A DNA stretch of 64,000 nucleotides from Apostichopus japonicus (GCF_037975245.1 NC_092568.1:3751001-3815000), one strand, 5' to 3'; shown: positions 51,101 through 62,100, counted from the stretch's first letter. Translations and numbers: made by a program. The notes: generated from the letters alone by a model not told the origin.

Positions 51101-53160
51101 GTTCAGTAATCAGAAAGGAGAGCAAATTGACAACTAGTTTAAATCATAGAATGGAAAGGACCACTGCTCACGACATCTCTCTATGACTGACTGAACACTA
51201 TGTACCTTTTAGCCATTCTTTCAAGAGTAGTTAATGATTCTGTGAGGTCTTCATCTGCCAGACCGACCAGCATACCATTGTCTTCCACACCGATCTCATA
51301 GATGGCTTCACCTTTGCCCTCTCGAATGCGCCATTTCATTTGTGTGACAAGATGTTCAAATCTGCTTTGCGTTGGTTTGACCAGTTTAAGCTGAAAATTA
51401 CAGAGGTAAAATAATTATCATAGCATATCCTGAATAGCAAATCTAATTGCTACCTTGTCCGTAACATGATTAGTCAACAGCGAGATATGAATACCAACTT
51501 TCTACAGTAAATTTGCATGAGACATTGCAAAACAAAAGAACATGGTCAACATCCTTTACTCTCACAGAACTTAAAAAATCTTTTAAAAGTGATTATGCAA
51601 TGATGGCCTCATTTGTAATAGGGTCATTCCATATCAAATCACCAGATTTTGAATAGAACTTTATTTTGTGGTTCGACCTCTTCTAAAATTTCCAAATTGA
51701 TTGTGTGCTTGGACCACTTTAAAATAAGCATATTCTGAAAATATCAGTTGCATTGCTTCAAACTTGACCAAATTATCACACTCTGAAGTTTTGCAAATTA
51801 TATATTGCCACCGTGGCATTTTGGTATTTTCTTGTTTTTGAGGTCTGATTTCTCAGCAGTTAAACATTCTACTACCGTCAGATTCCAGAAGTTTGTAGAT
51901 TATATCCCATAAAATGGAAAATAAACAAAATTCAGGCTATAAAAGTATCGTCTTGCTGAAAATTTTCCACGGGGAGTCTACCACACGGTGAAAGACTTTG
52001 TTACGAGAGTTGTTCCTCCCTGATGTCATCATGATGGAATTCCAGGCATATTGCATAATCAATGGCGGCTTACTGTGCATTGTGGCTAGGCCTCAAGAGC
52101 CAATTTTCAAAGCGAGTGTATTCAGTCCAACACAAAGCGGTTAACTTAAAAATCAAATTTTAGATAGTTTTGAGGTTACTGAACGATATAAATTGTCTTT
52201 GATCCCTGCCTTCTTTTCCTTTAAGAAACTTCTTTAATTGGATCTTACAATAATCATATTCTCAAAGTGCTTGCAAGACCACAAATTCCAAAGTTCTTAC
52301 AATTATGCACTGTCAATGGCTTCAATTTTAGGGCCAAACATTTATGCTTCAATTGAGCTACTTTGGTTGTATATGATTTAAGGAGGCAAGATAAACTAGT
52401 TGTAAGGAACAGTACTTAAGACATCTATTTTATTATGACTATTTTAATATATTACACTATTATATTGTAATTATATTTATATCTGAAAATACACTGTATT
52501 GTTTACTACTGGGTAGCAAGTGTACTGTACATTCACCCATAGATATAAATGACTACACTTAAGGCCCAGATCTATCATAATTAACCTAAGTCCTGCTAAT
52601 TGAAACTTACCTTGTACTCCACATTTCCTTTTTCATCCTGTGAATTGAAAAGCAAGCCAAGGAAAGTTACATCACTACTACATGGTTCCATAAATGACAT
52701 ACAGTTAACGATATCAAAAGTATAAAACTACAGAGATATAATTACACAGGACTGCATATATTCTGAATAATTATTTTACTAGGTTATTCTGTTTCTGTTA
52801 GGTACTCGTTAAAAACCCCTCACGGATATCACAACGAGGATGTTGGTACACAGCGCAGCTTTCATTAGCAACATTGACTCACTGTGCTTGACTGAAACCC
52901 AGCCTAACTTTAGGCACGGAAGCACAAACCATCCTAAGCCTACACAGTACTGAAGTACATGTCATTTCGGCGAGCCGTTTTTATTTCGGGTACTGAGCAA
53001 CAGTAATAGTAAACACTGTTATTTTGTTATTGTTTGGGTACAGAGCTCTACCGACAGTTACGTAACGCTAGGCTTCACTTACTTCTGGTGGAAGGTTGGA
53101 CAAAGATCTGGCTTGAGTAACGGCAGGATCAGAAACCATCCAATCGTATTCTGAATCCAT
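39008..53160 (-). CDS. GTPBP2: GTPBP2, translational GTPase, complete
   Basis: GTPBP2 is an EF-Tu/Hbs1-type GTPase; in mammals it works with Pelota in releasing stalled ribosomes in the cytosol. Twelve minus-strand exons join in frame to 1698 nt (565 residues; human about 600). The start is the ATG at 53160-53158, in good context (A at -3, G at +4), and gives MDSEYDW, also beginning MDS like human. The open frame continues upstream but has no earlier ATG. Motifs: P-loop GNVESGKS at residues 143-150, DLAGH at 228-232 and SKID (NKxD type) at 284-287. A beta-barrel domain ([20 protein letters not shown]) and a final domain ([18 protein letters not shown]) follow. The block [16 protein letters not shown] and the run [20 protein letters not shown] fit GTPBP2 better than its paralogue GTPBP1. 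Human-like N-terminal Gly-rich sequence is missing, so the N terminus is shorter. Confidence 0.95.
39179..40656 (-). other. GTPBP2 intron 11 with a 53-bp tandem array
   Basis: Contains the array at 40235-40606 and a loose repeat of aaaggaattacatttgtcat units (39478-39620). No exon seen. Confidence 0.6.
40235..40606. repeat. 53-bp tandem array, about 7 units
   Basis: Units share acagataattaaccaaccag, aagtatcttacgattg and gactacatctttct. It ends about 50 bases from the donor of the neighbouring GTPBP2 exon. Confidence 0.94.
40657..40815 (-). CDS. GTPBP2: GTPBP2 exon 11
   Basis: 159 nt in phase 0, after ctttgcag and before gtatgt. It encodes [20 protein letters not shown] and [20 protein letters not shown], the third-domain core. 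Confidence 0.94.
41210..41272 (+). repeat. Copy of the dispersed GAAGATCCT element
   Basis: Contains gaagaagatcctactaggat and cgaaatgtcaggcc, followed by cttacttttacaca. Related copies lie at 919-980 and 16840-16995, with a degenerate one at 27338-27392. Confidence 0.7.
41812..41983 (-). CDS. GTPBP2: GTPBP2 exon 10
   Basis: After tccatcag and before gtaaga. It completes the Ser codon of exon 9 and encodes [20 protein letters not shown] and [20 protein letters not shown]. Phase 0 at the end. Confidence 0.94.
42506..42564 (-). CDS. GTPBP2: GTPBP2 exon 9
   Basis: 59 nt, after atccag and before gtaagt. It encodes [20 protein letters not shown] with the last codon split. This is the start of the second, beta-barrel domain. 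Confidence 0.94.
43271..43406 (-). CDS. GTPBP2: GTPBP2 exon 8
   Basis: After ttcctcag and before gtgagt. Joined to exon 7 it reads [20 protein letters not shown] and ends LMQEITEFH in phase 0, as in other GTPBP1/2 proteins. Confidence 0.94.
43748..43804 (-). other. Possible 57-nt cassette exon of GTPBP2
   Basis: Flanked on minus by ttctttttgttcag and gtgagg. Its length is 19 codons and its phase fits the exon 7 to exon 8 junction exactly. Inclusion would replace the N of NSENICP by [20 protein letters not shown], with no stop. Skipping gives the sequence expected for the family, so this would be an alternative form or a chance find. Confidence 0.4.
43971..44187 (-). CDS. GTPBP2: GTPBP2 exon 7, G4 motif
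   Basis: After cccgtag and before gtaagt. It encodes [20 protein letters not shown] and VISKID, the guanine-specificity motif, ending RRFNSE with two bases left over. Confidence 0.95.
44600..44786 (-). CDS. GTPBP2: GTPBP2 exon 6, G3 motif
   Basis: After ttacacag and before gtgagt. It encodes [20 protein letters not shown] and [20 protein letters not shown] (switch II DLAGH), ending VVSANNGV with one base left over. Confidence 0.95.
45803..46000 (-). CDS. GTPBP2: GTPBP2 exon 5, P-loop
   Basis: 198 nt in phase 0, after cttatag and before gtaaag. It encodes [20 protein letters not shown] with the nucleotide-binding P-loop, then [20 protein letters not shown]. Confidence 0.96.
46658..46766 (-). 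CDS. GTPBP2: GTPBP2 exon 4
   Basis: After tctttttag and before gtaaaa. It encodes [20 protein letters not shown] and [13 protein letters not shown]. The acceptor lies 23 bases from the end of a transposon-like insertion. Confidence 0.93.
46784..46789. repeat. Left target-site duplication of the 2493-bp element
   Basis: cagatg, repeated at 49283-49288 directly outside the inverted ends. Confidence 0.7.
46790..49282. mobile_element. 2493-bp non-autonomous DNA element with internal motif families
   Basis: The ends are inverted: ggcaattccatg at the left and catggaattgcc at the right. They are flanked by the same hexamer cagatg (46784-46789 and 49283-49288); if a third G is counted in the end, the duplication is agat. 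Beyond the first 12 bases the ends are only loosely alike. Inside are about eight copies each of gtcacacacgtgacc-like and ggtaacggaaggac-like motifs, and an inverted copy of the left end (taccatggaattgcccc, 48551-48567). I see no coding sequence, so it would need a transposase from elsewhere. The superfamily is not recognised. Confidence 0.72.
49283..51205 (-). other. Rest of GTPBP2 intron 3
   Basis: AT-rich sequence between the transposon-like insertion and exon 3. No exon, RNA gene or clear repeat was recognised. Confidence 0.5.
51206..51390 (-). CDS. GTPBP2: GTPBP2 exon 3
   Basis: After attttcag and before gtacat. It encodes [20 protein letters not shown] and [20 protein letters not shown], ending ERMAK with two bases left over (Arg). 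Strongly conserved among GTPBP2 proteins. Confidence 0.95.
51391..52610 (-). other. GTPBP2 intron 2
   Basis: 1.2 kb of AT-rich sequence. The start of a repeat-like sequence, gggtcattccatatcaaatc, lies at 51621 but I found no matching second end. Confidence 0.5.
52611..52637 (-). CDS. GTPBP2: GTPBP2 exon 2, 27-nt microexon
   Basis: Nine codons, DEKGNVEYK, between attcacag and gtaagt. The joined protein [17 protein letters not shown] agrees with the human run LPPEAEDGNIEYKLKLV, so this is a real exon despite its size. Confidence 0.92.
53083..53160 (-). CDS. GTPBP2: GTPBP2 exon 1, start codon
   Basis: Starts at the ATG 53160-53158 ([20 protein letters not shown]) and ends NLPPE in phase 0 before gtaagt. 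The frame stays open upstream to about 53352 but contains no other ATG. Confidence 0.88.
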
Positions 53161-53864
53161 GTTTGAAATTAGATGCGGGGAATCTACTTTGTGGTACGAA
53201 GATTTCTCGATAATCGCAAGAAAATAATCATGGTCGATGGGTGCTACGAGTTCATTTAGTAGCTGTAAACAGATTATAAGGGATCCATTTGTTTTGGCGC
53301 AGGTCAGTTTCCGGCTTGCACAGCTGATATGGGAGTTTGCGTAATCCTCCACTAAAACGAAACAAAATACTGTGACGTGTTGTTTGATAGGCGTTCTGAC
53401 CAGAATTAGATGTGCATCTTCTGCGTAGAGCTTCTATCAGCTAGTACCAAATCCGCAGCTAGTAAAATGAAATTGTCGTTCAAAAACAAAAATATTCTTA
53501 CACCAGACTTTCTCCAAACCAGCAATATTTTGTTTGGAACTTTCGTGTATCTCTACTCAGAAAAAATGAGCTTAGTAATAAGGAAACTACTGTTTTCTCA
53601 AAATGGGAAATGTTTCGTTTGATTCGGTCTCAGATGACGTAACTTTCAAATTTTCAGGTGCAACATGTTGGCTAAAACTGATGCAATCTTGCTGAGGATC
53701 TTATTGCACCATTAAAGTCATACCTTTCATGGGAAAATGTGTATGATTAACTAACCCTACATCAGTGGCCACAGGAATTTTCAATGCACAATTTTGAATC
53801 TATGTACCCTCCGTCTTCACAAAGATTTTTAAGGGCCGGATGGTCGAATCCGATGACCCCTCCC

Positions 53865-54516
53865 ATAGGCGTAGGAGGCGGGGGGGGGGGGGTTCTGGGG
53901 GCTGCAGCATCGCAAGTTCCCAACCAAATTTTTTGGTGAAAATTCGGGCAATATGCTGAGAACTTTTCGGCGGCTACTGAAAGAAGAAAAATTTGCAGTG
54001 TTTTTCATTTTTTTTTTGTGAAAATGCGGGCAATATGCTGAGAATTTTTCGGGCACCTTCTGAAAGAAGAAAAATTTGCAGTGTTTTTCATTTTTTTTGT
54101 GAAATTTCGGGCAATATGCTGAGAATTTTTCGGGCACCAACTGAAAGAAGGATCATTTGCAATGTGTTTTTCAATGGTTAAACTGATATTATTAATATCG
54201 TTATAATTGTAACGACTTCCCCAATAATTATAACCAATATGGACGGGTAATAACAGGAAAATATAACCAAAATTTTTCGTGTGCTCCGCGCACATTCAAC
54301 ATCTTAATGTGCATATCATATAGGCATTCATCAGTTATTACATCACATGCCAATATATGCCAATATATTACATCACATGCCAATAACCGATGAATGCCTA
54401 TATGATATGCACATTAAGATGTTGAACGAGCGCTCCGAAGCGCGCTAAAAATTTTGGTTATATTTTTCGGGCAAGTCGTTGCAGCCCCCCAAAACAAATT
54501 AGGCTCCTACGCCTAT
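53865..54516. mobile_element. 652-bp non-autonomous DNA element with a large palindrome
   Basis: Inverted ends ataggcgtaggag at left and ctcctacgcctat at right, flanked by the 10-bp direct repeat gacccctccc (53855-53864 and 54517-54526). Inside are three 80-bp subrepeats (53936-54176) sharing gggcaatatgctgagaa and a palindrome with arms at about 54260-54339 and 54382-54465. The arms share caacatcttaatgtgcatat. No coding sequence. A 10-bp duplication fits Mutator-like elements best, but the ends are short. Confidence 0.8.
53936..54176. repeat. Three 80-bp subrepeats inside the 652-bp element
   Basis: Each unit holds cgggcaatatgctgagaa, a variable cggcggctactgaaagaag or gggcaccttctgaaagaag, and a tract gcagtgtttttcattttt. 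Confidence 0.88.
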
Positions 54517-55100
54517 GACCCCTCCCCTTCGATCGGCCTGGAAGACGTAACATTTAACCAACCTCTACTGCGTAAAAACATGAAAATTCATCAATATAGG
54601 CGTTTGTTAAACTTTAAATCTCTGAATGTGGCCTTTTTTGGCCTTGTCTCCTCGTACACCACATATTCTGGTTAGACGCCTGTCTTACCTAGTATCTATT
54701 CCTTAGAAGGGATTTGTGATACTTCACTTGACCTTACAAGGTCAAGATCACGTATCGTTATGTAGTAGTAGCGTGCGATATCATCATACATTCAACCGGA
54801 GAAGAAATAGGCCAATCAGGGTCCAGAAACCAGCTATCAGAATGGGGATCCAGGGGTCTGGGTAGGCCTACGTACGTGGTACATCTCCTACATACTTAAT
54901 AATCAAACGTTATTTTTTTACGACGCTTTAGTGACCACAAATGTGGGAGAAACCTGCAAAGGTTATGCATTACAACTTGCACGTCGGGTGGCTTCCAACT
55001 CAATATTAACTCTATTATTATTTTTGTTTTAATTTAGAAAGTCATTTCAGATGGGAAAACCATAGATTGCTCTTGGATGAAAAACCCAATTACTATGACC

Positions 55101-55192
55101 CGGCCGGGTATCCGACCCGGAACCTCCCGATTGCTAAGCCTCATTGCTTCAAAATGCCACCGCCTTTATCCTCTCTGCCACACCACCGGTTT
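55101..55192 (-). repeat. tRNA-derived SINE body
   Basis: On minus it reads like a long-armed tRNA: ggtggtgtggcagagaggat (A-box-like), aggcggtggcattttgaagc, and gggaggttccgggtcggata with a degenerate B box. I do not call a functional tRNA because the boxes are worn, it has no clean cloverleaf, and the core sequence recurs nearby. Confidence 0.65.
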
Positions 55193-55471
55193 TCAACTTC
55201 ACACAAATATGTGAAAGTATTTATATTAGCACAATCATGGAGGCGTTTATAACTTATTATAGACCTAATATTATTCTTCCAAAAGTTTCTTTATAATATC
55301 TTGGTCCAACCTCTGGCCCTTCCATCACAGGTTCATTCCCCTCCCTAAATCAGTCAGGGAAACTTATCACCGGCCCATTGCTGAAATCCCGTTTACGTAC
55401 GTGTTGAAGACGACTACAGAAAACAATGCAAATTTAGACGTAAACTATGTGTAGGCTGAGGTATATCATAC

Positions 55472-55515
55472 TGGTGCTGTGGCCGAGTGGATAAAGGCGG
55501 TGGCATTTTGAGCAA
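55472..55515 (+). repeat. Truncated tRNA-derived SINE fragment
   Basis: ggtgctgtggccgagtggat plus aaaggcggtggcattttgag. Same family as 55101-55192 but on the plus strand and cut after the A-box part. Confidence 0.6.
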
Positions 55516-56072
55516 CGACTGGTTGTGATAAACTGATAATTAACTCTTGTTTCCTTTTGTGTCTTTATTGTTTGATTTTCGTGGTCAGTGTGCTTTATCA
55601 AATTTCGATAATTAATTCAATTAACTTTCAAACTCTCATTTTTTCCCCTCAGAATTTGTCTGCATGAGTATACGGTTAATTTACTGCAATTTGCAGGCTT
55701 GTGTAAATCTAAATTTGTCTTCTGATATATTACAATTAGGAGGAGTAGACCTAATTTATATTTGGCAAAGCTTTTCCAAATTACAACTTGTTTGCTCCCT
55801 TTAAGTTCCCTCAGAACCAATGATGAGGTATGGACCTAATAAAGATCGCACACGGTACCACGGATTTCCAGACTGACATTGAGTTGGATATCCAACTCAA
55901 CTGTATTAGGTAGTAGGCGCACGCTTAAGGATTCTGTGCGCGTTTCTGATAACTTACCCTCCATAGTAACTATATTGATTATGTGAGTTTCCCGTGGTTT
56001 TCCTTTACGATCGGAAAGCGATGCACCAAAAAGCAGATATTCCTTAGTTATCGAAAAATTGCCGTTCTCATG

Positions 56073-56108
56073 ATGAATTCAGGGAAAGCTATAAGACAGA
56101 AGATTCGG
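56073..56108 (+). CDS. ZC3H14: ZC3H14 exon 1
   Basis: MNSGKAIRQKIR, ending in phase 0 before gtatga. The ATG at 56070 directly upstream is also in frame. Confidence 0.88.
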
Positions 56109-59100
56109 GTATGACTCAGACATGAAATTTTAGTTACTCATTTATGTTTCCTTATCACGAGAAGGGGTTAATGATATTCGTATATTATTTTAGCTAGTAT
56201 GAGTTGTGCGAAAGATATCAATTTTAGAACTTGTAGTTGTACCCAGTGTTGCTTGTGCATTGCGATGCTTTTTGCCAATTGTTATCGCTCTCTTCGAAAT
56301 ACTTTCTTTAACTTTGCAACATTCTTAAGCCTTATGCGTAATTGATAATCTGACATGAGCACATAACATAGACCTATCTTTGATACTTTTTGCAGAGTTT
56401 GATACCTAGCCTACTGTATCTTAAATACTACATTAGTGGCATAGCCTAGCCTAAATCATGAAGGACCTTGCAACCTGGTTTTATGTTAGTAAATTAGTCT
56501 TACCTGATCTACAGTGGCTTAATGTAAATTGGAAAGTACAAGAAAAGCAAACTGCTTCCCTTGTTCGATATTATTACTGACATACTGTAGTAATTAGTAT
56601 CGTAAAGGCTTCCTAATTGACGCACCTTCCTAATTGACGCACCTTCAAATATTCTAGCAACGATACAGCAGCCAACTTAAACTTTTTGCAGTCAAGCAGA
56701 AATACATATTTCATGAGTTTGAATCCATTTCAGGTATATGCTGATCAAATTGTGTTTTTCTTAAGCTTCTTACACCCTCCCCCACTTTTGTACATGTTTT
56801 GGCATTTGGAAATCTTACTTCCTAAAAATAACCAAACTAATCACAATATAATACCACTACTCTCTGAGACCTGACCTGCCTGACCTTAGAGGCTCAGAGC
56901 ATAGCAAACAGCATCCAAAGTCAATGGATGTATCCATAGGCCTACACTCCAGTTAGCTTATAGACGAATGTGTCAATTTAGGGGTATGAAAGAACTTGAA
57001 ACAGCAGACATTTTGTGGTCAAAGACTGCTCAATTGTACGTTGCGTAGGCATAGAACAAGAATTTTTTTGAGATCATTACATTTCGGAGGAACTGCACAT
57101 ATATGAAAAATGCATACAGTTGAGTGATTTGGATTTTTCATTGATAGATATAGTTAATCAAATTAATCCTTAAGGCTTAAGTGCGTCAATTATGAGCCCA
57201 TGATGCTACTATTAGCCTAGTCTGGCTGCTGTGTAAATAGTATGCAAAATCTCTTATTCTGCTAACTGCTAGACCAATACTCGGTGCAACCTACTTAGTA
57301 CATGGTGGTCATGTCAAGGAATCACCTAACTTTTGTTCATACATGTGACATACTGTACAATGAAGAGTGTGGCAGTTTAATAACTGATGTCAATTAATGA
57401 AGGACAATTTATCAAACACCATTGTGGACTGGTCACTCGTCAGCAAGTGCCTTGCAAGCTGATGAGTCATTAGTGACTAGGCATGCAACTAGGTGAAATT
57501 ATCCTCAAATGATTATTTTTCAATAAGTATATATCATGCTGTTAAAAATGTACTTTAAATTGTACATAATTAGAAATAATTTAAATTGTTCATTTTGTGA
57601 ATCATCAGGATGCTATCAAGGCCAAACTTGTGGACCTCGGATGTTATGTTGGTGAGTTTTTTATATTGTACTACAATTTTCATATGTCTTTGCAAACCAT
57701 ACTCCCAATCTATATGGGAGATTTTAAGGGTAGGTAAAGATGGATTTCAGTATCCTGACCATCAATATGAAATGAATGATGATAGAGAATAAGACAATTG
57801 TGTATAGTACAGTAATCACAAAAGTTTGACAATTGAATCTTGCATGTTGGTATCTAGTTTGCCTCAACTTAATCACATGTTTCAATTATTGTTTAAAATT
57901 TCATTGAAATTACTCACAGCAATTTCCCTCCAATTTGGATATTTCCCTCCAATTTGGTTTCTTTGCATAATTTCAATTAGCAAGTAATTAACAAAGTCAC
58001 ATTGATTCAATTGGCTGTAACGATTTTGTTAGTTGTGACCAAGAAGCTTTTGACTGTTTCTCCTGTAATGTTTTGACCAATTGATCAATATTTTGCAGAT
58101 GATGAGTTGCCTGACTATATCATGGTGATGCTGGCAAATAAAAGATCAGAAGCTCAAATGACTCAAGATTTGGATCTGTTTTTAAATAACAATGCAACTT
58201 TCTTCACTTCTTGGTGAGTAAACCATAGCAAGTGGCTGACCCCCTGTTTTGATTTGACCCTACGTTAATTTTTACACAATGAAATTTAATTATAAAAAAA
58301 AGTGTTAAGGAATTTCATTTCTATTTCTGTCTTGATATATGCTCTAGAAACTTATTACAACTGGAATCTCAGTACATATTTATTCTACAAAGTATCATCT
58401 CTAAGCTCAATAGCGCCACCTACTGTATTATGATTATGAACTCTTTTGCTATCAAAACTCTGGGAAAATTACAAAATGTCAGTTCTGATCTATTAAGCAA
58501 TAGATAACAAGTTACAGTGATATACATTTAAATTGACTTTGCTACCTTTTAAGAGTGGAGTTGTGATATTTTCTTGTACTATATAATGTCATCATTCCCT
58601 TCTGCTCTGTTTAATTATGCTATGGAAGGAATACATCTAGAGAGTTGTTTGTCTAGCACTGTGTGATTGTTAGATATTCCTAGACTTTGTATTGTTCGTG
58701 ATGCATTTCACTAGACAATGTGTAAATAATCTTCAGAAACTATTTATTGAAAAGACTTATTAGTAAAGCATTTCATTTACAAAACAACTCTTGACCTTTT
58801 CTTAGGTTATTTGAACTTCTGGGAAAGCTTGAACAAAAACCAGTGAAAAGTGAGAAGAAGAAAAAGAAGAAAGATAAAAGTTCCAAGCATAAATCTCAAA
58901 AGTCTGAGGCATCTTCGTCTTCTCATCAGAAGCAATCGGAACCTGCCCAGCCAGCTACTAAACAGACCCCAGGTTAGACTTGAATGTGTAATTGCCTTCT
59001 TCTACTGTAACTTCAGTTTGTCAGAACGTTCGATTAAGATCTGCTCCATGGTATTTTAGAGTGAAAATGAACTTGAGGTACAGTAAAGGACAAAGTTGCA

Positions 59101-62100
59101 GTCATTCTCTTTTTCAAATTTTTGGTTTCATGGAAATGATGTTTGATAATCTATTATTTAGACAATGTTTGCAGGTATGTACATATTTTACCACACTAGA
59201 TCTGATTGAAATTGTGTAAGAGCAATTATCAGTCTGACAGTAGGTGGAATGTTGCAAGTTTGATTTCCTGAAACAGCTCTCTCCTTTGTCGTGAGTTGTA
59301 TGCTCCAATCGTCATTTATAGCAAAGTCCCACCACGTTCAACAAAGCTTAAAGTGTGGACATTGTTTATCTGAATTTTGCAGAGTTCATGATAAGGTATC
59401 CGATTGTAAACTTTTTTAGTCTAGTTTTTTGATGACAAGATCATCTTCAGTCCGGATTCATATACAGTAAGCAAAGTAGGCTACCCTGGGTTTCATTTAT
59501 CGCTAAATCGTAATAAGTGTACACCACAATAGTTGTTTGATAATAGTTTTTAGAAGTACTGTTGGTGATATCATTGCAGCAAGCTATCAAGACTTTCTGT
59601 GAGTCTTAGAGAACTGTTGTGATAATAATGCATTAGCTTGCGATGATTAAAAATGCTGTTAATTTTGATGTGAACTTGCAATAAATTTGACTGTCCTTAC
59701 AGTATCTATCTACTGTCAGCATATTGAGGTCTCGACCATCACAGTAGTCGGCACTCAGAGAGACTGCGCCAGAAATATAATCGCAGCTGGTTTTAGTTTC
59801 ATCTTGATGATAGAACAGTGCATACAGTAATATTAGGCGATTTTTGTTAGCACCATAGTGACTATCTAATGTCCATTATCTGTTTTGCAGAAACCTTGCA
59901 CAGTTCCCCACTGGAACAACAGGAGCAGAAGTTAGTGACACCCACAGTATCGGGAGAGTCATCAGCACCTGTCATATCCATCCTCTCGGACACACATGAT
60001 GTCCTGGACGAAGAACTCACAAAAGAAATTGATGCAGATAGGAGAAAGTCAAAGCAGTCCACCAAAGTAACCCATTCCGATCCCTCTCGTGGAGTTAAAC
60101 AAGGAGAGGCAGGCAGTGGATCATCTTCATCATCATCATCATATAGACATCATGTGATTCACCAGAGGGCCAGTAAAAGTGATAGCCAACACTTGAAAAA
60201 GCCCACGGAGAAATCACATGGCACAACGACAAGAAATGTGGCCGAATCGACTACTTCTCAAAAGCCCAAATCGGATGTGAAACTCAGATTGGGGGAGAGG
60301 CATGTGGAAGAAGTAATCGTTTCTGTGAGTGCAGTTTAACTTGTTTCCCTCACTTCTTTCTGCTAATATTAACATTGGTATTAGCAGGTGATAGTATCAG
60401 TTTGTTAAAGACATCAATATATTTTAAGCAAAAACGGGGGATCCTTACTGCTTATGAATTATGAATTCCTCTTATTATCCAAATTCTTTAGGAAATTTGT
60501 AAGAATTTGAAAATTTGAGGAAGCAAACTGTTTGCTGTAAGTAAGCACTTGAGACAGATCACATCGAGGAGGACGGATTTTGAATCCAACTGTGGTACAT
60601 TGTGCTGCGGGCGTCTACTGTACAATTAGGACATTAAAAGCTCAGTTCCATTAACTGTAATGCCTTCATTTGCATCAGTGTTGATAAAATTAAAAATGTT
60701 CAATACTAAATTCAAATTAAGTTGGCTAACTTGTTTTCCCTCAATTCTTTCTGCTAATATTAACATTGGTATTGTCTGGTGATAGATAGGATCAGTTTTG
60801 TAAATACATTCAATATATTTCAAGCAAAAACGGGGAATTGTTACCGCTAAGTGCTTATGAACTACGGTTTCCTCTTATTATCCAAATTCTTGAGGAAACT
60901 TGTGTTATTGTTAAGAATTTGAAAATTTGAGGAAACAAACTGTTTGCTGTAAGTAAACACTTTGAGACAGATCACATCGATGAGAGAGTATTTTGAATCC
61001 AACTGTGGTACAATTGTGCTGCGGGCATCTACTGTACAATTAGGACATTAAAAGCTCAGATCCATTAACTGTAATGCCTTCATTTGCATCAGTGTTGATA
61101 AAATTGATGATGTTCAATACTAAATCCAAATTAAGTTGGCTAGTCAGGTCTCTAACGATGAAAGAAAAAATCATACATATTGAAAATTTGTTGATATGCT
61201 CCTTGCACATGTAGGTGTTGTTGTAATATGATAGATCTACAATAATATGAAAGATGGAATCATGGCTGATTATGACACATTTATGCCAGTGACATTCTAT
61301 GCTGGATGGAATTCATAATACCTATGATAGGTTTGTTGGTAATCATATTCTCAAAAAAGTTAATAATTTAACTTTGCATATTGGAATATCGCCATCAGTG
61401 GGACCTTAACCTCAGCAGGTACCTGCCCAAAACTCAACAGAATGCATCCGGGAATAATTTAGTTTTCAATATTTGTGTAGCAGTTTTGAAATCTCTGGAT
61501 TTTAGTCTGTTATCAGATACTATGGTTCCAGTGTAAAAAACAACTGCTATACTTCTTTGCATTTGCATAGCACATCAAAAATTTTGCATAGCAGTTTTGC
61601 AATGTGATAATGAATAGGTTATTCCCTGTGAATTTTCTAATTCACTAATTTGCACATCTATCTGGATCCAAGTGACTTATAGCGAGATGGGGTCAATTTC
61701 AGATTGCTCTATTCAATCCATAAAACTGAAAGCAATCTTCATGAATATTATACTGACAACATTTTTGTCAGCTTGAAGGTTTGCTACTTTGATTTTCATT
61801 CATCCATTGTGTCTTTATTTTATGTTCCTTCAAAAGTCTATATTTCTTGTTTGGGAGAACAGTTCCTACTTGTTGTTAGGCATTTCATTTGTGCATCAAG
61901 GTTAGTCAAATACATAGCTTGAATGTAACAGAATGACTGTAGGAGCTTGGTTACATATAAGCATATTTGGGGCTTTGCCTTTGGAAGGACTGTCTTGCCT
62001 GTCAGTACCTTCTCCTTTCTCAGAATGAAAGTTGTAGCCAAATCCCAAAATGTGAAATTATTATTGGAATTTTTCAGTAATTATTGCTGAGTTACAAACA

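Larger units (their letters stand above)
53161..56072. other. Head-to-head spacer between GTPBP2 and ZC3H14
   Basis: About 2.9 kb that must hold both promoters and 5' UTRs. I see no convincing TATA box or CpG island. It carries a 652-bp mobile element (53865-54516) and two tRNA-derived SINE fragments in opposite orientation (55101-55192 and 55472-55515). Confidence 0.6.

Noticed and set aside
39008-53160. Alternative identity GTPBP1
   Set aside because: The [13 protein letters not shown] block, the LPPE...EYKLKLV N-terminal link and [20 protein letters not shown] fit GTPBP2; GTPBP1 has different sequence there.
53161-53352. Upstream extension of GTPBP2 to a GTG at 53352
   Set aside because: Open in frame but without an ATG; the ATG at 53160 has good context and gives an MDS start like human.
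53829-54295. Minus-strand frames with repeated KNSQHIAR-type peptides
   Set aside because: They arise from the three 80-bp subrepeats of the 652-bp element and resemble no known protein.
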